From contig JAFFSR010000299.1 in NCBI GenBank assembly GCA_017163975.1, positions 793,501 to 857,500 of the forward strand: DNA of 64,000 nucleotides, read 5' to 3'. Shown one piece after another: positions 42,666 through 54,926 of the stretch (position 1 is the stretch's first letter; every line of letters begins with the position of its first letter). Origin of the DNA: Anastatus disparis. Its lineage: Eukaryota > Arthropoda > Insecta > Hymenoptera > Eupelmidae. A program made the position numbers and the translations under genes. The notes beneath the pieces are model-generated. The model had not been told where the DNA came from. It did no database searches and saw only the letters and a program-made list of their open reading frames with translations.

Positions 42666-44630
42666 TTAATCTTTATTATTACTTTTAAAAAAGTATATTT
42701 TAGGCGAGTTCAGGTATTGAATAGTATAGTATTCTTTAGAACATTTTTTCTAAATATTTTATTTTACCCAATACATAATATTTTTTATATTTCAGTTTTC
42801 GAAAGTACTGAAATATTATCATCAAGTTTATACTTTTTATTTGATTAATCTTTAGTTTTTGCTTAAGAAAGTTTTGAAAATTTAATTCATTCTTTTTAAT
42901 ATAAAGTTTATAATATGAATAATATGAAATTCATAAAATATTTACAGTTTTGGCTAAAGAAAGTTTCGAAATCAATCAAGCAATCGTCGAGTTCTGTATT
43001 TATTCATTTTTTTCAATTATATAGAATTCATCAAATGCTCAATTTATATTCTTTTTGATAGATGAATGTTTGGAAAAATTTTTCCAAATAATTTCTGAAA
43101 AAAGTGATTACTGAGATAAAGATAGCGATGATAATACACATCAAAATCAAAAAATAAAGGTATACCAGATCAACATTTTATTTCATTTATGAGTGAATAT
43201 TAATACATGAACATTAAGGAACTATAGTTGATCTTATATCTATTTTTTACTTTATCCTTTATGAGAGACATATTTAATTAAAAATTTCTAAAAACTTGGC
43301 AGAAGGGCCATTAGCTTCTAACAACTTATATTTGAGAATTTGCTGCTATCAGCTTCACAATTATTCATGCGTTTTTAAAATTATGCATTCTCTATTCCAT
43401 CGCACTATCATTTTATTTTCAAGAGCTTTAAAACATATTAAATTTTACTAAATATCTACAAAATAACTTGCCAGGCCCGTAGATTAATATTTTGTTGGTG
43501 AAATGCTCAATGTTAATGTGTACTGGTTTATAATTTAATTGCTAGCTTATTCACGTGTGTTAAATAACAGTTTAAAATATGAATTTAAATACACATACAT
43601 TCAAAGATAAAGAACAAAAATACATCCTATTACAATTAATAAAAATCTATTTTGTGCTTAAAAATTATTTTTCTTTATATGTGATGTTATGTAATGCAGA
43701 GAATTCAATATTCTTAGTTTTCTTTCACTTATTTTTACTATATAAACTTTAAAATTATCAAATACACCATACACTATTAATCTACGGGCCTGGCAAGTTA
43801 TTTTGTAGATATTTAGTAAAATTTAATATGTTTTAAAGCTCTTGAAAATAAAATGATAGTGCGATGGAATAGAGAATGCATAATTTTAAAAACGCATGAA
43901 TAATTGTGAAGCTGATAGCAGCAAATTCTTAAATATAAGTTGTTAGAAGCTAATGGCCCTTCTGCCAAGTTTTTAGAAATTTTTAATTAAATATGTCTCT
44001 CATAAAGAATAAAGTAAAAAATAGATATAAGATCAACTATAGTTCCTTAATGTTCATGTATTAATATTCACTCATAAATCAAATAAAATGTTGATCTGGT
44101 ATACCTTTATTTTTTGATTTTGATGTGTATTATCATCGCTATCTTTATCTCAGTAATCACTTTTTTCAGAAATTATTTGGAAAAATTTTTCCAAACATTC
44201 ATCTATCAAAAAGAATATAAATTGAGCATTTGATGAATTCTATATAATTAAAAAAAATGAATGAATACAGAAGTACTCGACGATTGCTTGATTGATTTCG
44301 AAACTTTCTTTAGCCAAAACTGTAAATATTTTATGAATTTCATATTATTCATATTATGAACTTCATATTAAAAAGAATGAATTAAATACGGAAGTACTCG
44401 ACGATTGCTTGATTGATTTCAAAACTTTCTTAAGCAAAAACTAAAGATTAATCAAATAAAAAGTATAAACTTGATGATAATATTTCAATACTTTCGAAAA
44501 CTGAAATATAAAAAATATTATGTATTGGGTAAAATAAAATATTTAGAAAAAATGTTCTAAAGAATACTATACTATTCAATACCTGAACTCGCCTAAAATA
44601 TACTTTTTTAAAAGTAATAATAAAGATTAA
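42666..44630. repeat. 2-kb palindrome inserted in the Helitron helicase
   Basis: Arms 42666-43488 and 43776-44630 are near-perfect reverse complements. The 287-bp loop starts ATTTTGTTGGTGAAATGC, as in the palindrome at 3356, and both have ACTTGCCAGGCCCGTAG-type sequence at the inner arm edge. Outer ends read TTAATCTTTATTATTAC. TTAA is present at both edges, but the match continues outward by a few bases, so a target duplication is not proven. Confidence 0.8.
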
Positions 44631-45114
44631 ATAGTATTTATCAATTTGAACAATGATTAAAAACAAAAAATAACGGTTATAATATTAAAAAAATTTCAAG
44701 AAATTTGATAAAATTATAAAATAAAAAAATATATTATTCATATTATGAACTTCATATTAAAAAGAATGAATTAAATACGGAAGTACTTGACGATAGCTTG
44801 ATTGATTTCAAAACTTTCTTAAGCAAAAACTAAAGATTAATCAAATAAAAAGTATAAACTTGATGATAATATTTCAGTACTTTCGAAAACTGAAATATAA
44901 AAAATATTATGTATTGGGTAAAATAAAATATTTAGAAAAAATGTTCTAAAGAATACTATACTATTCAATACCTGAACTCGCCTAAAATATACTTTTTTAA
45001 AAGTAATAATAAAGATTAAATAGTATTTATCAATTTGAACAATGATTAAAAACAAAAAATAAGGGTTATAATATTAAAAAAATTTCAAGAAATTTGATAA
45101 AATTATAAAATAAA
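44337..45114. repeat. 389-bp tandem duplication
   Basis: Two nearly identical 389-bp copies (44337-44725, 44726-45114) start near the distal part of the palindrome's right arm and extend past its end. They differ at only a few positions, so the duplication is recent. The mirrored 72-codon frames within are not genes. Confidence 0.8.
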
Positions 45115-45860
45115 AAAATAGTTTAATGGTATTTTTATGAATTTTATATTATTTAAAAAAGTTGAAACATAAGAGCTTATTAATCAATGTCAATTTCATT
45201 CATTTTTATTAAAAAGAATGAATTGAATACAGTAATATTCGACGATTACTTGATTGATTTCTAAACTTTCTTTAGCCAAAATTGTATATTTATTTAATAG
45301 TTTGAAAAAATACTAAAAAAATACATATTATTCTAAAAGCGTGACGGAATTTCAAAGTACTTTAAAATAAAAAGACAGGATGAGGAATAAATATAACAAA
45401 GATTTTAAATTTAGTGTTTTGGATAACACCTAAATAATATAAAGTATTTAGATTAAGATTAATATATTCATTTAAAAAAGATTTTAAAAATTATTATATT
45501 AAATAGCACATAATTTAGTATTATTCATATTAATATAATGAAAACAAAATACATTGTAGTTCGTAATCAAATTTAATAAAAATAATAAAATTTAAATAAT
45601 TCTTAAATATTCAATTTGTTAAATTAATATTCTTTAAAAGCACCTACAAAATTTTAGAGCTCCATCTCTTTTAGTTACAAAGAACTACACAATTGGTGAA
45701 AAAAAAGGATAATATTAAATTCTCAAAATTTACATTTTTCAGACCAAAAATGATCGAAGTGCCTTCCATGAATATATTTCAATATATTATTGTTGAATAC
45801 AGTAAAATTAAACTATTTTTATATTTAGACATTAATCAAAGTAATTAAAACGATTACTCA
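45115..45860. other. AT-rich non-coding stretch
   Basis: Continues degenerate copies of the palindrome-arm words (AATGAATTGAATACAGTAAT, CGACGATTACTTGATTGAT at 45215-45260). No gene. Confidence 0.45.
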
Positions 45861-46535
45861 CAAGGAGAGTACCCGACCTTCGGGAAACGGATTTGGCTGA
45901 AACTGCGGGATATGATTTTTTGGTGAAAAAAAATGAACCCGTGTTTTTTCTTTTCTTTGAATAGGCCCCATAGACGGAGATATAGGCATTTTTTCGAAAA
46001 TACAATAAAAAGGAGTATTTGTAAGATCTTGAATAACCAAACAACTAAGACTCTTATAAAAAAATGTATGAAAAATAAAATAAAGTTCAGATTAAATGCT
46101 TTAATTTAAGCTTTGTTGCATTAAAAAAGCTTATGTGGTTCAAAAGTTGTGCCTAATTGAAAATTACTACATATTTATTAATATTTTTAGCGTGTAACAT
46201 GTCATCATTTTTTTATGCTATTTCATTAGCATATTTTAATCGCCTGTAACTTTTGAACCATACAAGCTTTTTTAATGCAACAAATCTTAAATTGAAGCAT
46301 TTAATCTGTACTTTATTTTATTTTTTATACATTTTTTTTGTAAGAGTCTTAGTTGTTTGGTTATTCAAGATCTTATAAATGCTCCTTTTTATTGTATTTT
46401 CGAAAAATGCCTATATCTCCGTCTATGGGGCCTATTCAAAAAAAAGAAAAAACACGGGTTCATTTTTTTTCACCAAAAAATCATATCCAGCAGTTTCAGC
46501 CAAATCCGTTTCCCGAAGGTCGGGTACTCTCCTTG
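45861..46535. mobile_element. 675-bp long-palindrome element, family B copy 1
   Basis: Arms of about 300 bp end in CAAGGAGAGTACCCGACC and its exact inverse, with a 3-bp TCA duplication (45858-45860, 46536-46538). The sequence after the terminus (TTCGGGAAACGGATTTGGCT) is closely related to that of the element at 58993-59655, which also has a 3-bp duplication. Confidence 0.85.
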
Positions 46536-46929
46536 TCAGTATAAAAATGTTAAGTTTAGAAAATTGAACTTTTACTCATATCTTTTCACATTTTTATTAC
46601 TAAAAGACATACCCATGTGAAACTATTGTGTCAAGTTTATATATAGCTTACTGGATATAGTTTGTATCTGAAAATGATTATATATAACTTTTGTATAACT
46701 CTATAAAACTAGATACAAAATATAACAAAAAATCTTTTTAAAATTTATAAAGAAATTATAGACAATTAAATATTAAAAACAAAAAAACTAGAAAGTGAAC
46801 AAATTTTGATGAAATGTTTAATTAAATTAAACATTTATGTTCAATTAATTTTTTTATGTTTAATTAATCGTAACACAATTTTTCAGTAGACGCTTGAATA
46901 CATTAATTACAAATTAACGTGAATTTTTG
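46536..46929. other. AT-rich spacer, nothing identified
   Basis: No ORF or repeat worth naming. Confidence 0.4.
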
Positions 46930-47430
46930 TCACTTCCTGAAGATGATGTCCAGGTGACCTGGACAACCTCCAGGTCGACGAAACGTCATTCAGAAAGTGC
47001 ATCTAGTATTATAATTGAAATTAAAAAATTTTTTGTCACTTCCTGGAGATGATGTCCAGGTGGCAAGGATGGCCTCCAGGATCACGAAACATCATTCACG
47101 AGGAAACACATTTAGTATTATCATTGGAAATATATAAATTTTTGTCACTTCCTATGGATGATGTCCAGGTGACCTAGACGACCTCCAGGTCGACGAAACA
47201 TCATTCTCGAGAAAGTGAATTTAGTATTATAATTTAAAATTTTTTGTCACTTCCTGGAGATAATGTCCAGGTGGCCAGGATGGCCTCCAGAATCACGAAA
47301 CATCATCCACGAGGAAACACATCTAGTATTATCATTGGGAATATATATATTTTTGTCACTTTCTATAGATGATGTTTAGGTGAGTTGAAGGACCTCCAGG
47401 TCGACGAAACATCATTCACAAGAAAGTGTT
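46930..47430 (+). repeat. Five-unit tandem array with hammerhead-like core words
   Basis: Units of about 100-110 bp start with GTCACTTCCT at about 46930, 47035, 47145, 47246 and 47357. Units 1, 3 and 5 (AGGTCGACGAAAC) alternate with units 2 and 4 (TCACGAAAC), so the real period is a dimer of about 215 bp. Each unit has a GATGATGTCCAGGTG word, a self-complementary CCAGG/CCTGG stem and a GAAAC. Unit 1 reads CTGAAGA before and GAAAC after the stem, matching the two hammerhead core strands. Confidence 0.75.
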
Positions 47431-47953
47431 TAGTTGATAATAAAAAAATCATACTATGTTAGAATTATAGAATACGTTTATACGAAAATATTATTTTAAT
47501 TTATATATATTATAACGCGAGGTTACTATTATTTTATATATATTTATTTATATATATATATCCCACAACCTGATTAATTAACGTCTATATTTCGCGATCG
47601 TGAACACTACCGACACCGACATACGAATTCACTATACTATAACTACTATGCCAGCGCCAGCAGACAAAAAATACGCTCATAGCGCTCTTACAATACTAAG
47701 GTGTGACGCACTTCCGGTTGAACAATTTTCGCTGGCTGGAAACGACGGAGAAGAATTTTCATAACGCCAATCTGATGCTTTAAAATTTAAAATTACGTTT
47801 TCTCGTGATTGAGAGAACGAATTGTAATGAAACTTTTTTTAAATTAAAGATAATAAAAATCTTTATCATTTCATTTATATTTATATATAAAAAATATGAT
47901 TGCATTTTGATATAATCTATTTTAAAATTTTCAACTCTCTAATTCAAAGTATA
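47431..47953. other. Spacer, partly less AT-rich
   Basis: No gene. 47590-47770 is less AT-rich (CGACACCGACATACG, CGCTCATAGCGC) with no recognisable identity. Confidence 0.4.
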
Positions 47954-48019
47954 AGAGGAGCGCCTCGACGTTTTCGTATATATACCTTAACTCGCCGTCG
48001 AGGCGCTACCGCGCCTCTT
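47954..48019. repeat. GC-rich hairpin at the edge of the insert in the Helitron helicase
   Basis: AAGAGG and AGCGCCTCGACG pair with CGTCGAGGCGCT and CCTCTT across a short loop. On the minus strand an alternative 7-bp stem GAGGCGC-GGTA-GCGCCTC can form. Helicase coding resumes immediately to the right, so this is likely a terminus of an inserted element. Confidence 0.55.
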
Positions 48020-50801
48020 GATGTATCAACTTTTCCTTCTCCGATATCTAATAAAAATGATGAAAAATTTTCATCATTAGATCTTACATTTTTTTAAAAT
48101 TTAAAAATATAAAACATGGGCTATAGGGTTGAATATTTTATAGTTTGTTCTATGATTGTATTTTTCTGTCCGTGTTTTAATACAGGTAAAATTTGACAAA
48201 AATCTCCACTTAAAATAATTATTTTTGCTCCAAAAATTTCATTATTGTGACAGACATCTTTTAATGTTTTGTCAACTATTTCTAAAGCTCATTTAGGAAT
48301 CATTGATGCTTCGTCCCATATAATTACATTTGCTTCTCTTAATTTTTTCTTATCTGAATCAAATTTTCAAAATTCACTTTAAATATTATTTAAATCTAAC
48401 GGTAATCCAAAAGTTCGGTGACTGGTTAAACCTTTTGGTAATAAAATTGAAGCAATACCTGTCCAAGCCATCAATAATAATTTTTTTTTATTGTTATAAA
48501 ATAATATATTAATGTTTTATATAAAAATGTTTTTTCAGAACCTCCTGGTCTATCTATGAAAAAAATTTTATGATTATTATGAATTATTTGTTCAAACATA
48601 TGTTTTTAATCGTTATTCAATTGTTAGTACATTTTATCAAATTTTTTGTAATTATACTCGTAACATAACATGGCATGCTTCTTTGAAAATATAATAAATT
48701 TGTTTTTCGTGTCCTAATAAATTCATTGCAAGAGCAGTTTCTTTATAAGTATTATAAGTTACATTTTCGTAAGTTCATAAATCCTCAAAAGGTGTTGGAC
48801 CTTTTACCCTGTTTAGTATTAATTTAAAAAAAAAAAAAACGTTCACTATCTTTTGTTGATACTACATTTAATCTACCAATGGCTATATTTTTTCTAATTT
48901 TGTATCTTTTTATCCAAGATTTAGTCTTAGAATTGAAAATATAATATTGTGGAATATTAACATGTTTAATTTTTTTTAGCAAAATCATCTTTTTTATTCA
49001 ATTTAAACCATGCGGTCAATGTTGTTTCGTACTTGTTTAATGCTAAATGTATATCATTTTCATCAAAAATTATTTTTTGTTGATTCTCTATATGGATATT
49101 TAATCTTATTACTGTATAACTTCTACTGCATAGTTAAAATTCTTGTAATCTCCGTGCGGCTTCCATTGGACTTAAATATCTTCCATCTATGTATTGAGTT
49201 ATTTCATCATAAACATTATCTTTATTATTTTCTTCAATTTTATCTTGTTTTATTTTACAGTAAGCTTTATCTCCACTTTTATAAATATAATCATAAATAT
49301 ATTTTATACTTTGTATTGACATACAAAGTTCAGTATTGATATGAGCATTATATTTTGCTGACTAAAAATTGTTGTAAGGGACTACCATTAAATAATCAAC
49401 TTGTATAATTTTTTTATTATTTTGTAAATTATACGTGTGATTATCTAAAATATTATTTCTTCCTTTGCATTGTGGATATTTGTTTTCTTCAACTATTGTA
49501 ATTTTATTAAATGATTTTGGAAATTTTGTTTCACATATAGTTTTATTTTTATCGTAACAAGGTGATTTATCTGTATGTGGTATATGTAATATGTGTGTAA
49601 TTACTAATTTTTGTAAATATTTATTTTCTGATGAAGGTATTTCTGCTGAAATATATTTATCAATATTTTCTGAACTTAATATATTATGATTATGATGTAA
49701 TGTTATAATAATATGTGCGTGAGGTAACCCTCTTTTTTGAAATTCAATCGAAAATACATAAGCTATAACAGAACCAAAAATCTCGTTCTTTATAATATCA
49801 TTCAATAACATTTTAAATTTCGTATAAAATAATCTTACTGTGATATTTGGTACGTCATTGGGAGTTGTTCCTTCTGGAAAATTTTTAAAAATTTCTTCCA
49901 AGATTTTCCATTTAGGATTACATGTCATTGTTATAAATAAGTCTGGTTTTCCTACTGTTCTCATTATTGCCATGGCATCTTGATAATATTGCTGCATACA
50001 TCTTGGACTACCAATATATAATGAGGGTAATTTGTTGAAACATTCGAAGCACTATTTATTGCATGATCTAATATACCTTGATAACATTATATGCGTAATT
50101 GTTTTTGATTATTCCTAAAAAAATTCATTCTATTACTTTCGACCATCACATGGTCATATATTATGTATTCTTGTGTTAATCTTCCACAATATAAAATAGG
50201 GTTGAAATTTTCTATATTTGGTCTCCAATGGATTCTATATAAATAATATTGTAATATTGTGAGACAATCATTATTTTCAGTATTTTCATTTTTTTTTATA
50301 TCCTATACTCCAACCTAAATCTCCTGTCGGAAACATTAAAGGAAAAACCATTGGATCCACGTGATGAGATAATTTATTTGAATAAGTATGAGTGATTTAA
50401 TCTCCATACGATAATTTCGGATATACACGAGGATCATAATTATCTGAAATTTCTGAATTAGATACTATGATAGCACCACATTCTGAAGTTAGTGGCTTAT
50501 TATAACGATGTTGTTGTTTATCATTCTTTCGCATAAAATACAATTTATAATTTGGCATATTTTGTATATTTGATAATTAATGTAAGCTTTTGTAATTCTT
50601 AGCTATGGGATTATTATTCATTATCTCTGTTAAAATTAACATATGTTCTTTTCTTAATTTTTCATTAGTTTTTAATCGTTTCTGAATTGCTACTGTATTA
50701 TCGTGAATACATAACTGTCCACATGTAGGTTTAATGTCGTCAGTAGAAATTAATGTATTATACTGATAAAAAAAATGAAAACTTCTACTTAAGACTTTCA
50801 A
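48020..50801 (-). pseudogene. Helitron Rep/helicase, N-terminal and central parts
   Basis: Right to left on the minus strand: a segment with KPTCGQLCIHDN and KEHMLILTEIMNNNP (50801-50577); the Rep nuclease with MQQYYQDAMAIMRTVGKPDL and the HUH-type motif LPHAHI near 49715; the tyrosine region IKYIYDYIYKSG near 49300, which holds closely spaced tyrosines as in Helitron Rep; a linker with IPQYYIFNSKTKSWIKRYKI and KGPTPFEDL; then the SF1B helicase with a damaged Walker A (RPGGSEKTFLY, G to R and G to E), Walker B IIWDEASMIP near 48310, and GDFCQILPV near 48200. Multiple stops and frame changes make it a pseudogene. Rep would nick and rejoin DNA for rolling-circle transposition. Confidence 0.85.
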
Positions 50802-51728
50802 AAGATCAACTCAAGACAAAAACAAGAAAACAAATTTAAGCTAACCTGGAAGAAGAATCTTTTAGACGTAAGAAATTTTTTGATAAGTTTTTCTGACCGA
50901 GATATTGACTAATTAGCACAAAGTGAAATGTGCTTTACTTTTAGGCAAGTACAGCTTAGACACAAAAAAAAGTAAGCTTGAATGTTGCAAGTAGAAGTTT
51001 CTTATTCTTTTTTGTCTCAGTGTGGGTGGTGTAGAAAGTTGTCTAAGGAACGTAGGTATTAGTTGATGGCTGAAAAATAATTATATCAACAATCTATAAT
51101 ATTGGTAACTATGTATTAAATATATACTCTATTACATAGCCTTAAGTAAGTATTTTATAAATATATAATTCAAAAATTTTTTGAATTTTTTCCTTAATGG
51201 TTTTTAATGATTTTATGGAGAGTGTATGGCGGGTATGTGGGGTTATGAGTGGTGACTTGTGGAGCGAGGGGTGACTTGGGTAGTGAGGGGTAGCTTGGGT
51301 AGTGAGTGATATCTTTTTAATTTTTTTAAAACGAAGACATTTCAAGAGACATTTTTACGTTATTTTGAGAGGTGACTTGTGATTTTTTGAGGAGGAGAGA
51401 AATATAATGAGGGGTAGTAGTAGAGGAGTAGTAGTGGGAAGGGTGGTAGTAGTGGTATAGGAAATTAGTAACAAATGCATTGGTAAAATAATGTGTATTT
51501 AGCTAAATTATCTGAGAGGTGTATGAGGGGTAGCAAAAGGGGTGACATGGGTAGTGAGGAGTGTCTTTTTTTCAAAAAAGATTATTTCTATACAGATTTT
51601 TACATTATTTTGAATTGTGATGTTTTAAGCATGCAAAATAAGGGAAGGAATAATCAGAGGTAGGAGAGGAGATATATATTTTTTATATAATTATATAATA
51701 TAGGGATATATATATACGTGTGTGTGTC
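50802..51728. other. Spacer with a G-rich strand
   Basis: No gene. 51215-51560 is G-rich on the plus strand with repeated GGTGACTTGGGTAGTGAGGG words. 51400-51460 has GTAGTAGTAGAGGAGTAGTAG. Confidence 0.5.
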
Positions 51729-52954
51729 AATCCACGTCAAACGGATAATGGCTCTGTCCAAAATTGTAGATCACCAAAAAAATCGTGTATGGGCTCAAAA
51801 TTTTCGTCTTACACTCTACTTTCTTTTGCATTGTGGCGATTTTGAAAATTCAAAATGGCGGCTCCAATATGGCGACTCAAACTTAAAGATTTCATAAAAA
51901 ATTTTCAAAAATTTATTTTAATTTATTCAAATGTGATTATACGTATTTTTTCATATCAGAAATCAATTCAGCGTTCAATTTTACATAGGAATATAGTATT
52001 GCACTCGAGGTAAAAAAAATTACTATGTCATCGAAAGATCACATCGGGAATTAATAGTTATTTCTTGAATTACTCATTGATCAATGTTGATTAGTGAGGA
52101 AATGAAGATACTGATAGATAACTCGAGTCACTGAATCCAAGTCTGATGTCCGCTTAACCCTATAGGGTATACAAGATCTCCATCAAGGTCATTTGTAGGT
52201 CAAATCACGAATACCTTTTATTATTTGATAAGTTTAGGACACCTTCAAGTTTTACGTGCTGCTGAATCCGAATCCGGGGTCTGTTGGAGTGTCAAACGAT
52301 GTAGTTACGTAAAAATTAATTAAATATTGACCAACTGAAAATTTTTGTTCTCCAAGAAACCACAGTTTGAAACGAATTTTTCTGTGATTACGTCGTTCTA
52401 CACTCCAACGGGCCTCAAATTCGTATCCAGCATCACGTAAAACTTATAGGTGTCTTAATCTTATCAAATAATAAAAGATATTCGCGATTTGACCTTTAAA
52501 TGACCTTGATGGAGACTGATAGGGTTGAGCGGATATCAGATTTGGATTCAGTGACTCGAGTTACCTATCAGTATCTTCATTTTTTCACGAATCAATATTG
52601 ATCAATGAGTAATTCGAGAAACAACTATTATTTTCTGATATGACCTTCCAATGACATTGTAAATTTTTTTTATCTTGAGTGCAATACTATATTCCTATGT
52701 AAAATTGAACGCTGAATTGATTTCTGATATAAAAAAATACGTATAATCACATTTGAATGAATTGAAATCAATTTTCGAAAATTTTTTATGAAATCTCTAG
52801 GTTTGAGCCGCCATATTGGAGCCGCCATTTTGAATTTTTGAAATCGCCACATCGCAAAAGAAAGTAGAGTGTAAGACGAAAATTTTGAGCCCATACACGA
52901 TTTTTTTGGTGACCTACAATTTTGGACAAAGCCATTATCCGTTTGACGTGGATT
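51729..52954. mobile_element. 1226-bp palindrome bounded by microsatellite
   Basis: Arms of nearly 600 bp meet around 52310-52370. Outer ends AATCCACGTCAAACGGATAATGG are exactly inverted. A TGTGTG run abuts the left end and a long CACACA/TATATA run (52955-53006) the right, as in microsatellite-associated inverted-repeat elements. Open frames inside the arms are not genes. Confidence 0.82.

Positions 52955-53006
<52 letters not shown>
52955..53006. repeat. (CA)n(TA)n microsatellite
   Basis: About nine CA followed by about fourteen TA repeats at the palindrome edge. Confidence 0.8.
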
Positions 53007-53010
<4 letters not shown>

Positions 53011-53302
53011 TTTAAACAATGCCATTAGAGCTTTTGAAAATATTTAGACCATTACTTAAAGAAAAATGCTATGAGAAATATACTTATAGATCGTATTGAA
53101 AATTACTATATTGTATAGGAAGAGTGGGACATTCCTGCATTATAAGAAAAATTACTATGTTTCATTGCAACGAGAATGTATACTGGCGCAATTTGAATTT
53201 CCCGCCTAACGGCTAAGCTACTAGAGATCAGCAGATCCAAGCTCAGCCGCTAGGTGGCAATCCCGCGCGTCATTGCGCGCAATAAGAAAAATGAGGCTCA
53301 AG

Positions 53303-53310
53303 TATATAAA
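53303..53310 (+). promoter_or_regulatory. TATA box of the LTR promoter
   Basis: AGTATATAAAGAGCCGAG in a GC-richer stretch with transcript-like sequence downstream. Probable U3/R boundary region. No mapped start. Confidence 0.45.
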
Positions 53311-53471
53311 GAGCCGAGAAGCTGACCAAGCCAAGCAGTGTAGACTATGGTCTGCCCTTTCTCTTTACGTAAGTGAGCACACAAGGGTAAGAGAGAGTGA
53401 GACACATAGTAGCTGGCTGTCTTGGCTTCTGGAGTATTACAGCTAAAGACAGAGCTTCTCTCTCTTGCATA

Positions 53472-54572
53472 CACGGAAAAAGGAAAATACCTGAAAAGAA
53501 TGTACTAATTTGAGTCAGTACTAGAAAGAATATTACCAGTCGTTTTTTAATTGATACTCAGTATATATTTTAAAACGACCTATATAAGTACATTTTTTAA
53601 CGCGACTCGTCCCAAGAATTGTGTGGTATAGTACCGAATTTTTCCGTACTACGGGACTAAATTATCTTTTACTAACATAGTACCTATACAATATTTACTG
53701 CGGCGCTGTCGAATATGAAACTTCAATACAGCTAATTTATCATAATGTAAAAACCATTAAATTGCATAAAAATTTTTAGCAATCAATAAATATAATATCG
53801 ATCATATAATATGTAAAAATTTCAAATTACTAATTATTAATTTTAAACTTGAGTTGATTATTATAAACGGGAAAAAGCAGATGAATTTTTTTGCTACAAT
53901 AAAGAAATTTGTAAGATTAAGCTTGAGTGCGAACAACTCATGAAATCCACCGGGATGCTATACATAAAAAGTTATATACAAACTTACGATGTATAGTATT
54001 TCGAGGTTAGGTTTGTCAAGCTTGATCTAACTTTCAATCCAAGTTTATAAAAGAAATAAATTCAAATGACTTTTTATTTTAACAAAAATGATTGTACTAA
54101 CATAGCTATAGCGCGGATAAGTTAGAATATTTGTTTGATTAATGAATTTAAAAAGATGTCAACAAAATAAAAAAAGCAAAAATCGATTCTAATAGCTCTG
54201 ACATCCTGTTAAGTTGAAAATTAATTATTAGTAATTTAAAAGGGTTATATATTATAAAAATGATTTTAGAATCATCAATTTTTAATTCTAGTATGGGAAA
54301 ATCAGTTCTATATATAGCAATTATATTATCTGCAAAATTTTACCCCTGGATCGGATAGGTGAAATATCAGTCCTAGTACCGAAAAAATAGGTACTACGTA
54401 GCGGAAATTCATGCACTCAGTTCGTAATATAGTTATGCCAGTATTAGTAGTTAAAATTTGAAGTATAGTATTAATTAAAATTATACTATTACATTTTTTT
54501 TCAATACTTTATCACAGAAATAATACATACTACGTGTAGTATTGATTTTAATGGTATTTACCTTTTTCCGTG
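53472..54572. mobile_element. TA-flanked inverted-repeat element, copy 2 (1101 bp)
   Basis: Near-identical to the copy at 23295-24394, with the same CACGGAAAAAGG termini and TA duplication (53470-53471, 54573-54574). Only scattered differences by eye, so both copies moved recently. It sits inside the LTR of the old Gypsy element. Confidence 0.9.
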
Positions 54573-54926
54573 TATGAGGGTAGGCATATGCAGGAAGCTC
54601 AGAGGTACGTCAAGTGAGTCCACAGGCGTAAATCTATGCTAACTATGAGCATATATTTACAATTTTTTGCCGCCACATTCACTCCGTTGCACCGTTGAAT
54701 TAAAGGGTGCCGTCCGCCCAAAATTTTATATACTTTTTCACATCCGCAAATAAGAATGGATTAAGAAGATCGTCCATCCATTATAAAATTCATGTTGATT
54801 GAACGACTTTCACCAACCGTTATATTAGATATTAGATTATTATTAGTTAAAGGTGCGGTCCACCCATTAATACCGTAGCATTGAATATTGTTTCTTAGTT
54901 ACATTGAGGTGCCATACACCTATTAA

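Noticed and set aside
44448..45055. Two identical 72-codon hydrophobic frames
   Set aside because: By-products of the 389-bp duplication in AT-rich DNA, with no conserved motif.
46930..47430. Regular repeats suggesting a CRISPR array
   Set aside because: Units are contiguous about 105-bp tandem repeats with no unique spacers, in a eukaryotic setting with no cas genes.
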